From positions 5,997,001 to 6,061,000 of the forward strand of contig NZ_CP159289.1 of assembly GCF_040448675.1 (NCBI RefSeq): a stretch of DNA of 64,000 bases. Direction: 5' to 3'. Below, in pieces: positions 47,001 through 55,202 of the stretch (positions are counted from its first letter, which is position 1; every line of letters starts with the position of its first letter). The DNA is from Dyadobacter sp. 676. Its GTDB lineage: Bacteria > Bacteroidota > Bacteroidia > Cytophagales > Spirosomataceae. The translations under genes and the position numbers were made by a program. Below the pieces are notes generated by a model. It saw only the letters and a list, made by a program, of their open reading frames with translations, was not told where the DNA came from and did not search any database.

Positions 47001-48270
47001 ATTCAACCTGATTTCCAATGCCTTGAAATTCACGCCCGAGCATGGCACGGTGCGTGTGAATGTGCTCGACCTGGATGCCAGGGCCGGGATTGTAGTGAGC
47101 GACACCGGTCGGGGTATTCCGGCCGATGCGGGTGAGGACATTTTCAAAGTGTTTCACCAGTATGCCGACCGCCGTTTCGCGGCGAAGGGCGGTTTTGGAA
47201 TTGGATTATACCTGGCTAAAACGTTTGTCGAACAGCATTTCGGAGAACTGAAATACGAATCGGAGCTGGACCGGGGAACGACCTTCCATGTGATGCTCTG
47301 GAAAAACCATCCCGAACTCGCGTCCAACGCAAAGGACAGCGAAACGCGCGGCTCGGTATTGCTGGAAGAGCTATCCGAGGCCGTCATGCCGGGTAATGCG
47401 GCCGTCGTACCTGGCTGGCAGGCCGGACTGCTTGACATGAAGGCGCCTTCGTCGGAGAGCCATACGATGCTGGTCGTAGACGACGACCCGGAGATCAGGC
47501 AATATCTCGGGGCTATTTTCTCGGGAAAATACAAAATGTTCGAAGCCGGGAGCGGGGAGGATGGACTGGAACTCGTGCGCAGGCATCTGCCTGACATTGT
47601 GATCAGCGACGTGATGATGGGCGGCACGTCGGGCATCGAGCTCTGCCGGCAAATGAAGCTGGATATGGCTTTGAGTCACATACCGGTGATCCTGCTTACC
47701 GCGAGCACATCGCAGGACGTTCGCCTGAAAGGGATCGAGGGCGGGGCCGACGATTACATCGGCAAACCGTTCGACAAAGACATTCTTGTGGCGCGTGTGG
47801 CGTCCATTCTCCGCAACCGCAACGATTTGCAACGCTATTTTTACAACGAAATCACATTGCGGACGAGCGATTTCAAGATTTCCGCCGAATACAAGGAGTT
47901 TCTCGACAGTTGCATCCGCATTGTCGAAAACCACATTACCGACCCCGCATTCAATGTGAAAGTGCTGGCTTCCGAGATCGGAATGAGCCATTCCGCGCTT
48001 TATAACCGCATCAAATCCATTTCCGGGCAGTCGGCGACGAGTTTTGTACGTTTTATACGCTTGCGCAAGGCGGCGCAGCTGCTTATTACTACCGATATTA
48101 CGATCAGCGAGACGGCATTCAGCGTCGGTATAAACGACATCCGTTATTTCCGCGAGCATTTCCAGAAACTGTTCGGGATGAAGCCTTCCGATTATGTGAA
48201 GAAATTCAGAAAGCCATTCCACGAGCGGATCACCATTGACAAGGATATTTTCAGGGGAAAGTCGGTGTAG
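44065..48270 (+). CDS. hybrid two-component sensor/regulator (HTCC) of locus 2
   Basis: A 1401-residue one-protein phosphorelay: signal peptide, about 14 propeller blades (for example GLMWFATGDGVSRFDG, GNLWIGTYGGGLNYL) and Y_Y_Y domain (YAYMLEGLDKDWNYVG) in the periplasm, a transmembrane helix near residue 825, HisKA with His872 in VSHEFRTPLTL, ATPase domain, receiver with Asp1182 in IVISDVMMGG, and an AraC-type HTH at the C-terminus (VLASEIGMSHSALYNRIKSISG ... FSVGINDIRYFREHFQKLFG). It should sense a glycan fragment and activate the SusCD genes downstream. Confidence 0.95.
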   Translation: MAEKWLMRVRKCGFERLWPAFLLVASLVAMRGHAAGEATGRVLRYSIRDGLSFGVVNSITQDKDGLMWFATGDGVSRFDGTAFKNFKYDQGDPHSLPGNYVKSIICDANGTIWVSSRDGIGEFVPAAQRFNRYKPSQNKSGAGDDVSDISQGSRDRLWLALNGSGFASFDTRNHRFTFYNQQTLPGLFTNSVLNVFEDSQGMLWLGSRDSGVEVWKPGAAGKLVRAGIGPDGVPSARINAIYEDHLRNVWIASSRGLILYKRKEGRFYDLHIDTFHNSDIYLSVIEDHQENLLIGVQDGGLYRLRLSQMASRTPDALVFEQVRDKDSKGITQRSVQSLYIDIDRNIWLGTYGEGAYLISAIPEKFRKFEQKTIDARAESYLRYYGMCADRDGNLWIGTDGEGIYKTTASGEILKHYAAGPRAGQLPDGAVIAAHRDRQDRLWFGTYSKGLVRYDPATDSFKRYAHEPSDPRSLGRNDVRVIYQDKRKNIWVGTNGGGIGLLDERTGKFRNFVPSNSSINANDVRAIAEDKYGNLWIGTYGGGLNYLNTRTMQFVSWFNAPGKEPYLSNRIIFSLYMDPLDRLWIGSEGNGLLLFDTRAKNVRFFDEKRGLASNVINAIQPEGTGKVWVSTNKGLSRIDSQTGLIENFDTSHGLQGGQFNPGSALFNAKSGMMSFGGTEGWNLFDPGQVSASRYQPKVMISGMRIFGKDREGNRSVSLYEYLGKARRFSIKPDQPVFTIDYTALNYAYPELTRYAYMLEGLDKDWNYVGNERSASYRYLPSGNYEFKVKVANQDGVWFDDYASLPIRVMPPWYQSWWAYMLYLLTVGLVLYYYQQYKLGQEKMKYEVQLAHLETRQQMELNEKKLSFFTNVSHEFRTPLTLIINPIREMIQAGNADGSTHIIYRNAKRLLSLVDQLLLFRKADQQTDQLKPAVHNLPQLVTEVFQCFLHQAEQKHIRYELALPDSEVEVVCDWEKIEIAIFNLISNALKFTPEHGTVRVNVLDLDARAGIVVSDTGRGIPADAGEDIFKVFHQYADRRFAAKGGFGIGLYLAKTFVEQHFGELKYESELDRGTTFHVMLWKNHPELASNAKDSETRGSVLLEELSEAVMPGNAAVVPGWQAGLLDMKAPSSESHTMLVVDDDPEIRQYLGAIFSGKYKMFEAGSGEDGLELVRRHLPDIVISDVMMGGTSGIELCRQMKLDMALSHIPVILLTASTSQDVRLKGIEGGADDYIGKPFDKDILVARVASILRNRNDLQRYFYNEITLRTSDFKISAEYKEFLDSCIRIVENHITDPAFNVKVLASEIGMSHSALYNRIKSISGQSATSFVRFIRLRKAAQLLITTDITISETAFSVGINDIRYFREHFQKLFGMKPSDYVKKFRKPFHERITIDKDIFRGKSV

Positions 48271-48303
48271 TAGCGCCGAATATTGGAGTATCCCTGGCTT
48301 TTG

Positions 48304-48335
48304 ATGCCTGATTCTAACAAAATCGGGCATTTTTT
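48304..48335 (+). terminator. Rho-independent terminator of the HTCC gene
   Basis: A 10-base stem (48304-48313 and 48321-48330, one G-U pair) with a 7-base loop, followed by six T ending at 48335. Confidence 0.85.
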
Positions 48336-48340
48336 GTGAA

Positions 48341-48403
48341 TTCACCCCCTCTTTAATGCGAAAATGTCCCCCCCTCGGTCGGGTTGAAATAGTCCTACTT
48401 TTG
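48341..48403 (+). promoter_or_regulatory. susC promoter with direct repeats, probable HTCC site
   Basis: CCCCCTC occurs at 48345-48351 and again at 48370-48376, 25 bases apart. TACTTTTG (48396-48403) is the -7 box. Two same-phase direct repeats just before a promoter suit an AraC-type activator such as the HTCC upstream. A leader of about 115 bases follows to ATG 48529. Confidence 0.55.
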
Positions 48404-48528
48404 ATTGATCGATTTATAAAACGTGGCGTCCGGCACCCGGGCTTATGACTATTTCAAGATGTCCGGACACCCGGCCCGCCGCTGTTATAAGCTGATCCGG
48501 CATCCAATTATCCAACTTTTACAGCTGT

Positions 48529-51500
48529 ATGAAAAAAACTTTTTACAGAGGTGACGGGCCAGGCGACAGGCCAGTCCTCGGGGCGACCGTGCAAACCGCC
48601 GGCAGTCCCACTTCAGGTGCCCGTTCCGCCTTGCAGGCGACGTGCCTTCTGCTGCTCCTCGCACTGACCTCCTTTTCAGTATTTGCTCAAAATACATTTA
48701 CCGTGAAAGGGACCGTGACCGCCGAAAACGGCGAAGGCCTGCCCGGTGCCAGCGTGATCCTTAAAGGTACTTCCACCGGAACGACCACCGATGTGGATGG
48801 CAGGTACTCGCTGAATGTGCCGGACGGCAACGGCACGCTCGTTTTTACCTACATCGGCTACCTGAACCAGGAAATTGCGATCGGTAACCGCTCCCAGCTC
48901 GACGTGAAACTGGCCCCCAACGACAAAACGCTCGACGAAATCGTGGTGGTAGGTTACGGTACGCAAAAGAAGGCTACCCTGACGGGCTCCGTTTCGGAGG
49001 TGAAAGGGGCCGATATCGTGAAAAGCCCGCAACCAAACCTTTCCAACTCGCTCGCGGGCCGTTTTTCCGGTTTCGTCGCCAATAACCGCGGCGGCGAGCC
49101 GGGGTACGATGGTTCGAGCTATACCGTGCGGGGGTTTGCAACGACAGGTAATAATGATGTGCTGATCGTCGTGGACGGTATTCCCGGACAGGTGGGTGGC
49201 CTCGACCGCCTCGACCCGAACGATATCGAGAGCATTTCGATCCTGAAAGACGCTTCGGCGGCGGTTTACGGCAGCCGCGCGGCGAACGGGGTAATCCTGG
49301 TAACGACCAAACGCGGCACTACCGGCAAACCGGTGATTTCTTACAGCTTCAACCAGGGCTTTTCGTCGCCCACGCGCCTGCCCAGGCTGGCGGATGCGGC
49401 TACTTACGCGACGATCATGAACGAAATCGACTATTATAACAACCCGGCGGGCGGGATGAACCAGCATTACAGTGCGGATGAGATCGAGAAGTTCCGCAAC
49501 GGTTCCGATCCCCTTAATTATCCCAATACGGACTGGCAAAAGGAGACTCTCAAAAATTTCGCGTTGCAAAACCAGCACAGCCTCGCCATCAATGGCGGTA
49601 CCGATAATGTGAAATATTATGCCTCGCTCGGGACGATTTACCAGGATGGATTGTACAAGAACGGCGCCACCAAATACAAGCAATACAACTTCCGCTCCAA
49701 TATCGACGCGAATGTGACGAAGGATTTCAAGGTGAGCCTTGGCCTTTCGGGACGGCAGGAGAACCGCGCTTTCCCGATTTCTTCCGCGGGAAACACGTTT
49801 CGTTCGATCTACCGCGCATACCCGACGGTGATCGCCCGGTACCCCAACGGCTATTACTCCACCGGCGTGGAAAACCAGAACCCGGTTGTGCTCGGCACGG
49901 ATATGGGCGGGACTGTCAGCAACCCCATGTCCGTATTCAACGGCATTCTGCGGGCGAGCTACAACCTGCCGTTTGCCGACGGGCTTTCCGTGGATGGTTT
50001 TTATTCGGTGGATAAGTCGTTCAACTTTTCGAAGACGTTCAGCATTCCCTACACGCTTTACAACTACGATAAGAACACCGGCGCCTACACAGGCGTAGTA
50101 ACGGGCGGTTCGGCGGGGGCGGCTTCATTGAACCAGTCGCAGGAGAACATTACCAACATCACCCAAAACCTGCGTTTGAACTACCTCAAAACGTTCGGCA
50201 AACACAATATCAATGCGTTCGTCGCTTACGAGCAGAACAAGCGTAACGAAGCCAAATTCGGAGCCTCGCGGATCAATTTCCCGACGGCCTCCACACCCGA
50301 ACTTTCACAGGGCGGCGCCGCGGCTACGGACAAGAACAACTCCGGCAGCAGCTACAACTTTACGCGTCGCAGCTACATTGGCCGTCTGGCATACAATTAC
50401 AACGAGAAATACCTCGCCGAGGTCCAGGCGCGCGTCGACGGATCGTCGATTTTTCCCAAAGGCAAGCAGTACGGTTTCTTCCCGTCGGTTTCGGCAGGCT
50501 ACCGCATTTCGGAAGAGGATTGGTTCAAAAACAGCGTGAGTTTCATCGACGATCTGAAATTCCGCGCTTCCTACGGAACATTGGGTAATGACAATGTGGG
50601 CCAGTTCCAGTTTTACAACAACTATTCCTTCGTGAACCAGTACGTACTGGGCAACAACGTGATCTCGCCGGGAATCGACCTGACCAAGCTCGCGAACCCG
50701 AACATTACCTGGGAAACTTCGAAAAAACTGGATATCGGCTTGAATGCGGTGTTCCTGAAAAACTTCAATATCGAGGTGATTTATTTCAAACAGAAGAGGT
50801 CCGATATCCTGGCTGCGAGAAATGCTTCCATTCCGAACACTTCCGGCATCGTGAACCCATTTAAAACCAACGACAACACGCCGCTGGTACCTGACGAAAA
50901 CCTGGGTAAAGTAAATAACAGCGGGGTAGAGGCGACATTGGGCTATAACCACCCCGGCAGGTTCCGCTACAACATTTCGGGAAATATTACCTACGCGAAA
51001 AGCAAAGTTATTTTTATCGACGAGGCACCGGGAGCGCTTGAATACCAGCGTCAGACCGGCGGGCCGCTTTATACCAACCTGCTTTACAATACCCTCGGGA
51101 TCTTCCGTACGCAGGCCGATCTGGACGCCTACCCGCACGTACAAGGCGCGCAGCCGGGTGATCTGATCCTCGAAGATTACAACAAGGACGGCAAAATCAC
51201 CGCCGACGATCAGGTGCGCAGCAAATATGGCAATGTGCCGTTGCTGACCTACGGCCTGACGTTCAATGCGGGTTACGACGCATTCGACCTTGCCGTGGTA
51301 TTTGCCGGGCAAGGTATGGTGAGCCAGTACGTGCTGCCGGAATCGGGGCAGGTAGGGAACTTTTACAGCAGCTGGGCCGATAACCGCTGGAGTCCTTCAA
51401 ACCCGGAGGGCACATTCCCGCGTGTCGACACCCGCGCTTCCTCGTCGATCAACGGCGGCTTGTACGCCAATAACTTCTGGCTGAACAACTCGTCGTTCCT

Positions 51501-51708
51501 CCGGTTGAAAAACGTGGAGCTGGGTTATACGCTGCCAAAAGACGCATTGGCGAAGCTTAAAATTTCGTCGCTGCGCATTTATGCGAGCGCGTTCAACCTG
51601 TTCACCATTACCGGCGTGAAGGACTATGACCCGGAAGGTAACAGTACGAGCGGCCAGTTTTATCCGCAGCAGCGTATTCTGAACCTCGGCCTCAATCTCA
51701 AATTTTAA
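48529..51708 (+). CDS. SusC-like TonB-dependent outer-membrane transporter (locus 2)
   Basis: A 1059-residue protein: signal peptide ending FSVFAQ, carboxypeptidase-D-like domain (PGASVILKGTSTGTTTDVDG), TonB box/plug (LDEIVVVGYGTQKKATLTGSV, DASAAVYGSRAANGVILVTTKRG), and a full barrel ending NLGLNLKF. There is no STN domain, unlike the transporter of locus 1, as expected for an HTCC-controlled locus. Intact, and 8 bases before susD. Confidence 0.96.
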   Translation: MKKTFYRGDGPGDRPVLGATVQTAGSPTSGARSALQATCLLLLLALTSFSVFAQNTFTVKGTVTAENGEGLPGASVILKGTSTGTTTDVDGRYSLNVPDGNGTLVFTYIGYLNQEIAIGNRSQLDVKLAPNDKTLDEIVVVGYGTQKKATLTGSVSEVKGADIVKSPQPNLSNSLAGRFSGFVANNRGGEPGYDGSSYTVRGFATTGNNDVLIVVDGIPGQVGGLDRLDPNDIESISILKDASAAVYGSRAANGVILVTTKRGTTGKPVISYSFNQGFSSPTRLPRLADAATYATIMNEIDYYNNPAGGMNQHYSADEIEKFRNGSDPLNYPNTDWQKETLKNFALQNQHSLAINGGTDNVKYYASLGTIYQDGLYKNGATKYKQYNFRSNIDANVTKDFKVSLGLSGRQENRAFPISSAGNTFRSIYRAYPTVIARYPNGYYSTGVENQNPVVLGTDMGGTVSNPMSVFNGILRASYNLPFADGLSVDGFYSVDKSFNFSKTFSIPYTLYNYDKNTGAYTGVVTGGSAGAASLNQSQENITNITQNLRLNYLKTFGKHNINAFVAYEQNKRNEAKFGASRINFPTASTPELSQGGAAATDKNNSGSSYNFTRRSYIGRLAYNYNEKYLAEVQARVDGSSIFPKGKQYGFFPSVSAGYRISEEDWFKNSVSFIDDLKFRASYGTLGNDNVGQFQFYNNYSFVNQYVLGNNVISPGIDLTKLANPNITWETSKKLDIGLNAVFLKNFNIEVIYFKQKRSDILAARNASIPNTSGIVNPFKTNDNTPLVPDENLGKVNNSGVEATLGYNHPGRFRYNISGNITYAKSKVIFIDEAPGALEYQRQTGGPLYTNLLYNTLGIFRTQADLDAYPHVQGAQPGDLILEDYNKDGKITADDQVRSKYGNVPLLTYGLTFNAGYDAFDLAVVFAGQGMVSQYVLPESGQVGNFYSSWADNRWSPSNPEGTFPRVDTRASSSINGGLYANNFWLNNSSFLRLKNVELGYTLPKDALAKLKISSLRIYASAFNLFTITGVKDYDPEGNSTSGQFYPQQRILNLGLNLKF

Positions 51709-51716
51709 TTGAAATC

Positions 51717-53405
51717 ATGATCGACATGAATATAAAAAGCTTAAAACTACCCGTTCTGGCAACGGCGATGCTGTTCTCGCTGTTTGCCTGTGACCAGAAT
51801 TTCCTGGACGTGGTGCCGACGGACCGTGTTTCCGATGCGTCCATTCTCTCCGACTCGGTACTTTTTGAAGCCTATGTAACGAACCGCTACATGGGCGTGC
51901 GACTGGCCGACAAGGAAGCGGAGGGTACCCTGCCCGGCTTCGGCCGCGGCTTCGAATACGCGATGTGGTCGTCGGTGACCGATGAATCGATTTATAATAA
52001 CGACGATAATACCTGGCTCATCCAGCGCGGGCAGATCGCACCGGAGAACACCGGCATCGCGGGTACATTCTGGGGCCGGAGCTACCGCAGCATCCGCGAA
52101 ATCAATTACGCGCTGGCCAATATCGATCAGGTGCCGATGAGCGCCGGCCGCAGAAGCCGTCTGAAGGGCGAATTGCAGTTCATCCGCGCATTCCGCTACC
52201 ACGATCTGATCCGCAATTATGGCAGGGTGGTATTGCTGGGCGATAAAGTATACCAAATCAACGACGATCTGACCAACCCGGAACTCTTCCGGCGGACGGA
52301 TATCAAAGCCGGACTTGACTATACCATAGCACAGCTCGACGAAGCGGCGGCGTTGCTGCCGGCCTCGAACGACAACAACACGTGGAAACTCGGCCGGGCA
52401 ACGAAAGGTGCGGCACTGGCGTTGAAATCGCGGCTCGCTCTTTACGCGGCAAGCCCGCTTTACAACGCAGGGACGTGGCAGCAAGCGGCCGCGGCGGCCA
52501 AAGCCGTGATGGACCTGAACAAATACAGTCTCTATACCGGCGGTTACGGCAACCTTTTCACGACTACCGATAATCCGGAAGTGATTTTCAGTCGCCTGTA
52601 CGCGGTAGGCGCACGCCACGTATGCCTTGAAATAGCGAACGGGCCCAATGGCTATAATGCATGGGGCGGTAACGTGCCGGTGCAGAACCTGGTGGACGAT
52701 TACGAAATGATGGACGGCACCCGCATTACCGACACCAATACCAGTTACGATCCGAAAAACCCGTACAAAAACCGTGACCCGCGTTTTTATGCCACTATCC
52801 TCTACAATGGCGCCTCTTACCGTGGAAGCACTGTGGAAACGTTCACACCGGGTGGCAAGGACAGTAAAGACGGCCCTTCGAACTGGAATACGTCGAAGAC
52901 AGGCTATTACCTGAAAAAATTCATGAACGACAATCTGCCGATCGACAACCCGTGGGACGTGGCCGGTACGCAAACCTGGATTTATTTCCGCTACGCCGAA
53001 ATCCTGCTGAATTACGCGGAGGCGCAAAATGAAGCGGCCGGGCCCGATGCGGGCGTTTATGCCGCGGTGAACGCGGTTCGCCAGCGCACAGGCGTGAACA
53101 TGCCCGCATTGCCCGCAGGGCTCACACAAGCGCAGATGCGAGAACGTATCCGCAACGAGCGCCGTATCGAGCTGGCTTTCGAGGAGCATCGTTTTTATGA
53201 TGTACGCCGCTGGAAAATCGCGAATACGACTGAAAATGTGCCCGCTTACGGCGTGGAAGTAGGGAAGAGCGGCAACACGTTCACCTACACCCGGAAAGAG
53301 GCGCTGACGGGCCGCAGCTTCGCCGACAAGCAATACTGGCTGCCGATCCCGCGTACCGAGATCCAGGCCTCGAACAACCAGCTCGAACAAAACCCGGGCT
53401 ATTGA
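51717..53405 (+). CDS. SusD-like glycan-binding lipoprotein (locus 2)
   Basis: A 562-residue RagB/SusD protein with lipobox LFSLFACDQ (Cys near residue 25), a helical core (LKGELQFIRAFRYHDLIRNYGRVVLL), and the C-terminal signature (IYFRYAEILLNYAEAQNEA ... RIRNERRIELAFEEHRFYDVRRWKI). Partner of the SusC protein 8 bases upstream. ATG 51726 is an equally good start. A terminator-like stem-loop follows. Confidence 0.95.
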   Translation: MIDMNIKSLKLPVLATAMLFSLFACDQNFLDVVPTDRVSDASILSDSVLFEAYVTNRYMGVRLADKEAEGTLPGFGRGFEYAMWSSVTDESIYNNDDNTWLIQRGQIAPENTGIAGTFWGRSYRSIREINYALANIDQVPMSAGRRSRLKGELQFIRAFRYHDLIRNYGRVVLLGDKVYQINDDLTNPELFRRTDIKAGLDYTIAQLDEAAALLPASNDNNTWKLGRATKGAALALKSRLALYAASPLYNAGTWQQAAAAAKAVMDLNKYSLYTGGYGNLFTTTDNPEVIFSRLYAVGARHVCLEIANGPNGYNAWGGNVPVQNLVDDYEMMDGTRITDTNTSYDPKNPYKNRDPRFYATILYNGASYRGSTVETFTPGGKDSKDGPSNWNTSKTGYYLKKFMNDNLPIDNPWDVAGTQTWIYFRYAEILLNYAEAQNEAAGPDAGVYAAVNAVRQRTGVNMPALPAGLTQAQMRERIRNERRIELAFEEHRFYDVRRWKIANTTENVPAYGVEVGKSGNTFTYTRKEALTGRSFADKQYWLPIPRTEIQASNNQLEQNPGY

Positions 53406-53421
53406 CCAAATTCCTTTTTCG

Positions 53422-53455
53422 CTCCCGGTGCCACCATCACCGGGAGTTGTTTTTT
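53422..53455 (+). terminator. terminator-like stem-loop between susD and GH30
   Basis: CTCCCGGTG (53422-53430) and CACCGGGAG (53438-53446) form a perfect 9-base stem over a 7-base loop, then TTGTTTTTT. The GH30 gene 26 bases on may need read-through or its own start. Confidence 0.8.
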
Positions 53456-53480
53456 ATCTATTCTCCGACCTACCTGTTCC

Positions 53481-55034
53481 ATGCAAATTTCTCAAAACCC
53501 GGGGACGCTGTTTCTTGGACTCCTCATGGCTGCATCCATAGGCTGCCATGGCAGCGAACCTGCTGCCGGCCAGGCGGCCGAAGTGGTAACTATCCGTATC
53601 GATCCATCCAGAACTTACCAGACGATCCGCCATTTCGGCGGCTCCGATGCCTGGGCCTGCCAGTTTGCAGGCAACTGGCCGCTGGCCAAAAAGAACGCCA
53701 TCGCCGACCTGCTTTTCAGCCGGGATACCCTTGCCGACGGTCGCCCGGAGGGCATCGGCCTCTCCCTCTGGCGGTTCAATGCCGGTGGCGGCACCGCCGA
53801 ACAGGGCGATGCCAGCGGTATTCGCGACGAATGGCGGCGTGCCGAATCCTTTTTCGCGCAGGATGGCGGCTACGACTGGAATAAGCAGGCGGGCCAGATG
53901 TGGTTTCTGAATGCGGCCAAAGAACGGGGCGTCGACGAGTTCCTGATTTTTCCGAATACCCCTCCGGTGCAGTTCACGACCAACGGAAAAGGCTTCACTA
54001 CCAACGGCCAACCTAACCTTGCCTCGCGGCAGATCGATAAGTTTACCGGCTACCTGGCCGATGTGATCGACGGGGTGCGTAAGAAGACCGGCATTACGTT
54101 TCGGTACGTAAGCCCGGTAAACGAGCCGCAATGGGACTGGAGCGATGGCGGACAGGAGGGGACGCCTTATTTCAATAACCAGATCGCCGCAATTACCCGC
54201 TCGCTCAGCGCTTCGCTTTTAAAAAAGAACCTTCCGACCCTGATCAATATAGCGGAAGCCGGGCAAATCGAATATCTCTACTCGGAGCACAACCGCCCGG
54301 GACGCGCCAGTCAGATTACCGCGTTCTTCGATAAAAACAGCCCCGATTACGTCGGCAACCTGCCCAATGTGCTTCCGGCGATTTCCGGGCACAGCTATTT
54401 CACGACTTCTCCCTATAAAACCGCCGTCGAGAAACGCAGGCAGCTTGCCGGCACGCTGGCGGCCGTGCCGGGGCTTGAATACTGGCAGTCGGAATACTGC
54501 ATTCTGGGTGATAATGAGGGTGAAATAAAGGGGGAAGGCCGGGATTTGGGTATCAATTCGGGGCTGTACGTCGCCAGGGTGATTCATAACGATCTCGTGA
54601 ATGCGAATGCGTCGGCCTGGCATTGGTGGCTGTCGGTTTCGCCCTATGAGTACAAAGACGGACTGGTTTACATCGATAAAAATAAAACCGATGGTAATTT
54701 TCGGTCTTCCAAAATGCTCTGGGCATTCGGTAATTTCAGCCGCTTCGTGCGCCCCGGCGCCAGGCGCGTAGAGGCTTCGAGCAGCCTGGGTACCGATGCG
54801 CTGCTGGTTTCTTCCTATCGAAATACAAACAACGAACTGGTGACCGTGATCGTGAACAGCGATAACCAGGACCGGGAGGTGCAATTTTCGCTCGCATCGG
54901 GGCTGAAAACGGGTGCGGCAAGGGCTTATGAAACCTCCGCGCAGAGCGACCTTGCGCCCGTGAAGGCGGGCGCCGCAGGTGGCAGGTTTCCGGTAAAGGG
55001 ACGAAGCATCGTTACCTTCGTTCACAAAATATAG
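53481..55034 (+). CDS. GH30-family glycoside hydrolase lipoprotein (locus 2)
   Basis: A 517-residue enzyme with lipobox-like AASIGCHG. The TIM-barrel carries the acid/base Glu215 in SPVNEPQWDW and the nucleophile Glu338 in YWQSEYCILG; a beta-sandwich side domain forms the C-terminus. The NEPQWDW form is like GH30 endo-beta-1,6-galactanase branches, so beta-1,6-galactan (arabinogalactan) is a reasonable guess; beta-1,6-glucan or xylan remain possible. It is the only enzyme of locus 2, and likely sits on the outer membrane. Confidence 0.88.
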   Translation: MQISQNPGTLFLGLLMAASIGCHGSEPAAGQAAEVVTIRIDPSRTYQTIRHFGGSDAWACQFAGNWPLAKKNAIADLLFSRDTLADGRPEGIGLSLWRFNAGGGTAEQGDASGIRDEWRRAESFFAQDGGYDWNKQAGQMWFLNAAKERGVDEFLIFPNTPPVQFTTNGKGFTTNGQPNLASRQIDKFTGYLADVIDGVRKKTGITFRYVSPVNEPQWDWSDGGQEGTPYFNNQIAAITRSLSASLLKKNLPTLINIAEAGQIEYLYSEHNRPGRASQITAFFDKNSPDYVGNLPNVLPAISGHSYFTTSPYKTAVEKRRQLAGTLAAVPGLEYWQSEYCILGDNEGEIKGEGRDLGINSGLYVARVIHNDLVNANASAWHWWLSVSPYEYKDGLVYIDKNKTDGNFRSSKMLWAFGNFSRFVRPGARRVEASSSLGTDALLVSSYRNTNNELVTVIVNSDNQDREVQFSLASGLKTGAARAYETSAQSDLAPVKAGAAGGRFPVKGRSIVTFVHKI

Positions 55035-55202
55035 CGTAACCGTATCGCTGTGGATGAACTTATGCCGGGAGTTTACCATATTGACGTCCGGAATGCCGAC
55101 GGTACGTCCGCGGGCCGGAAAATCACGACCGCCAGATAACTGGCTCTCGTGGCGTTGCTGGCACGGATTTTCCAGTATAGCAACCGGTCCGTGAAACTTT
55201 TT

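Noticed and set aside
51747..53390. 547-codon minus-strand frame opposite SusD of locus 2
   Set aside because: Length comes from the GC-rich codons of susD; the SusD signature on the plus strand is unmistakable.
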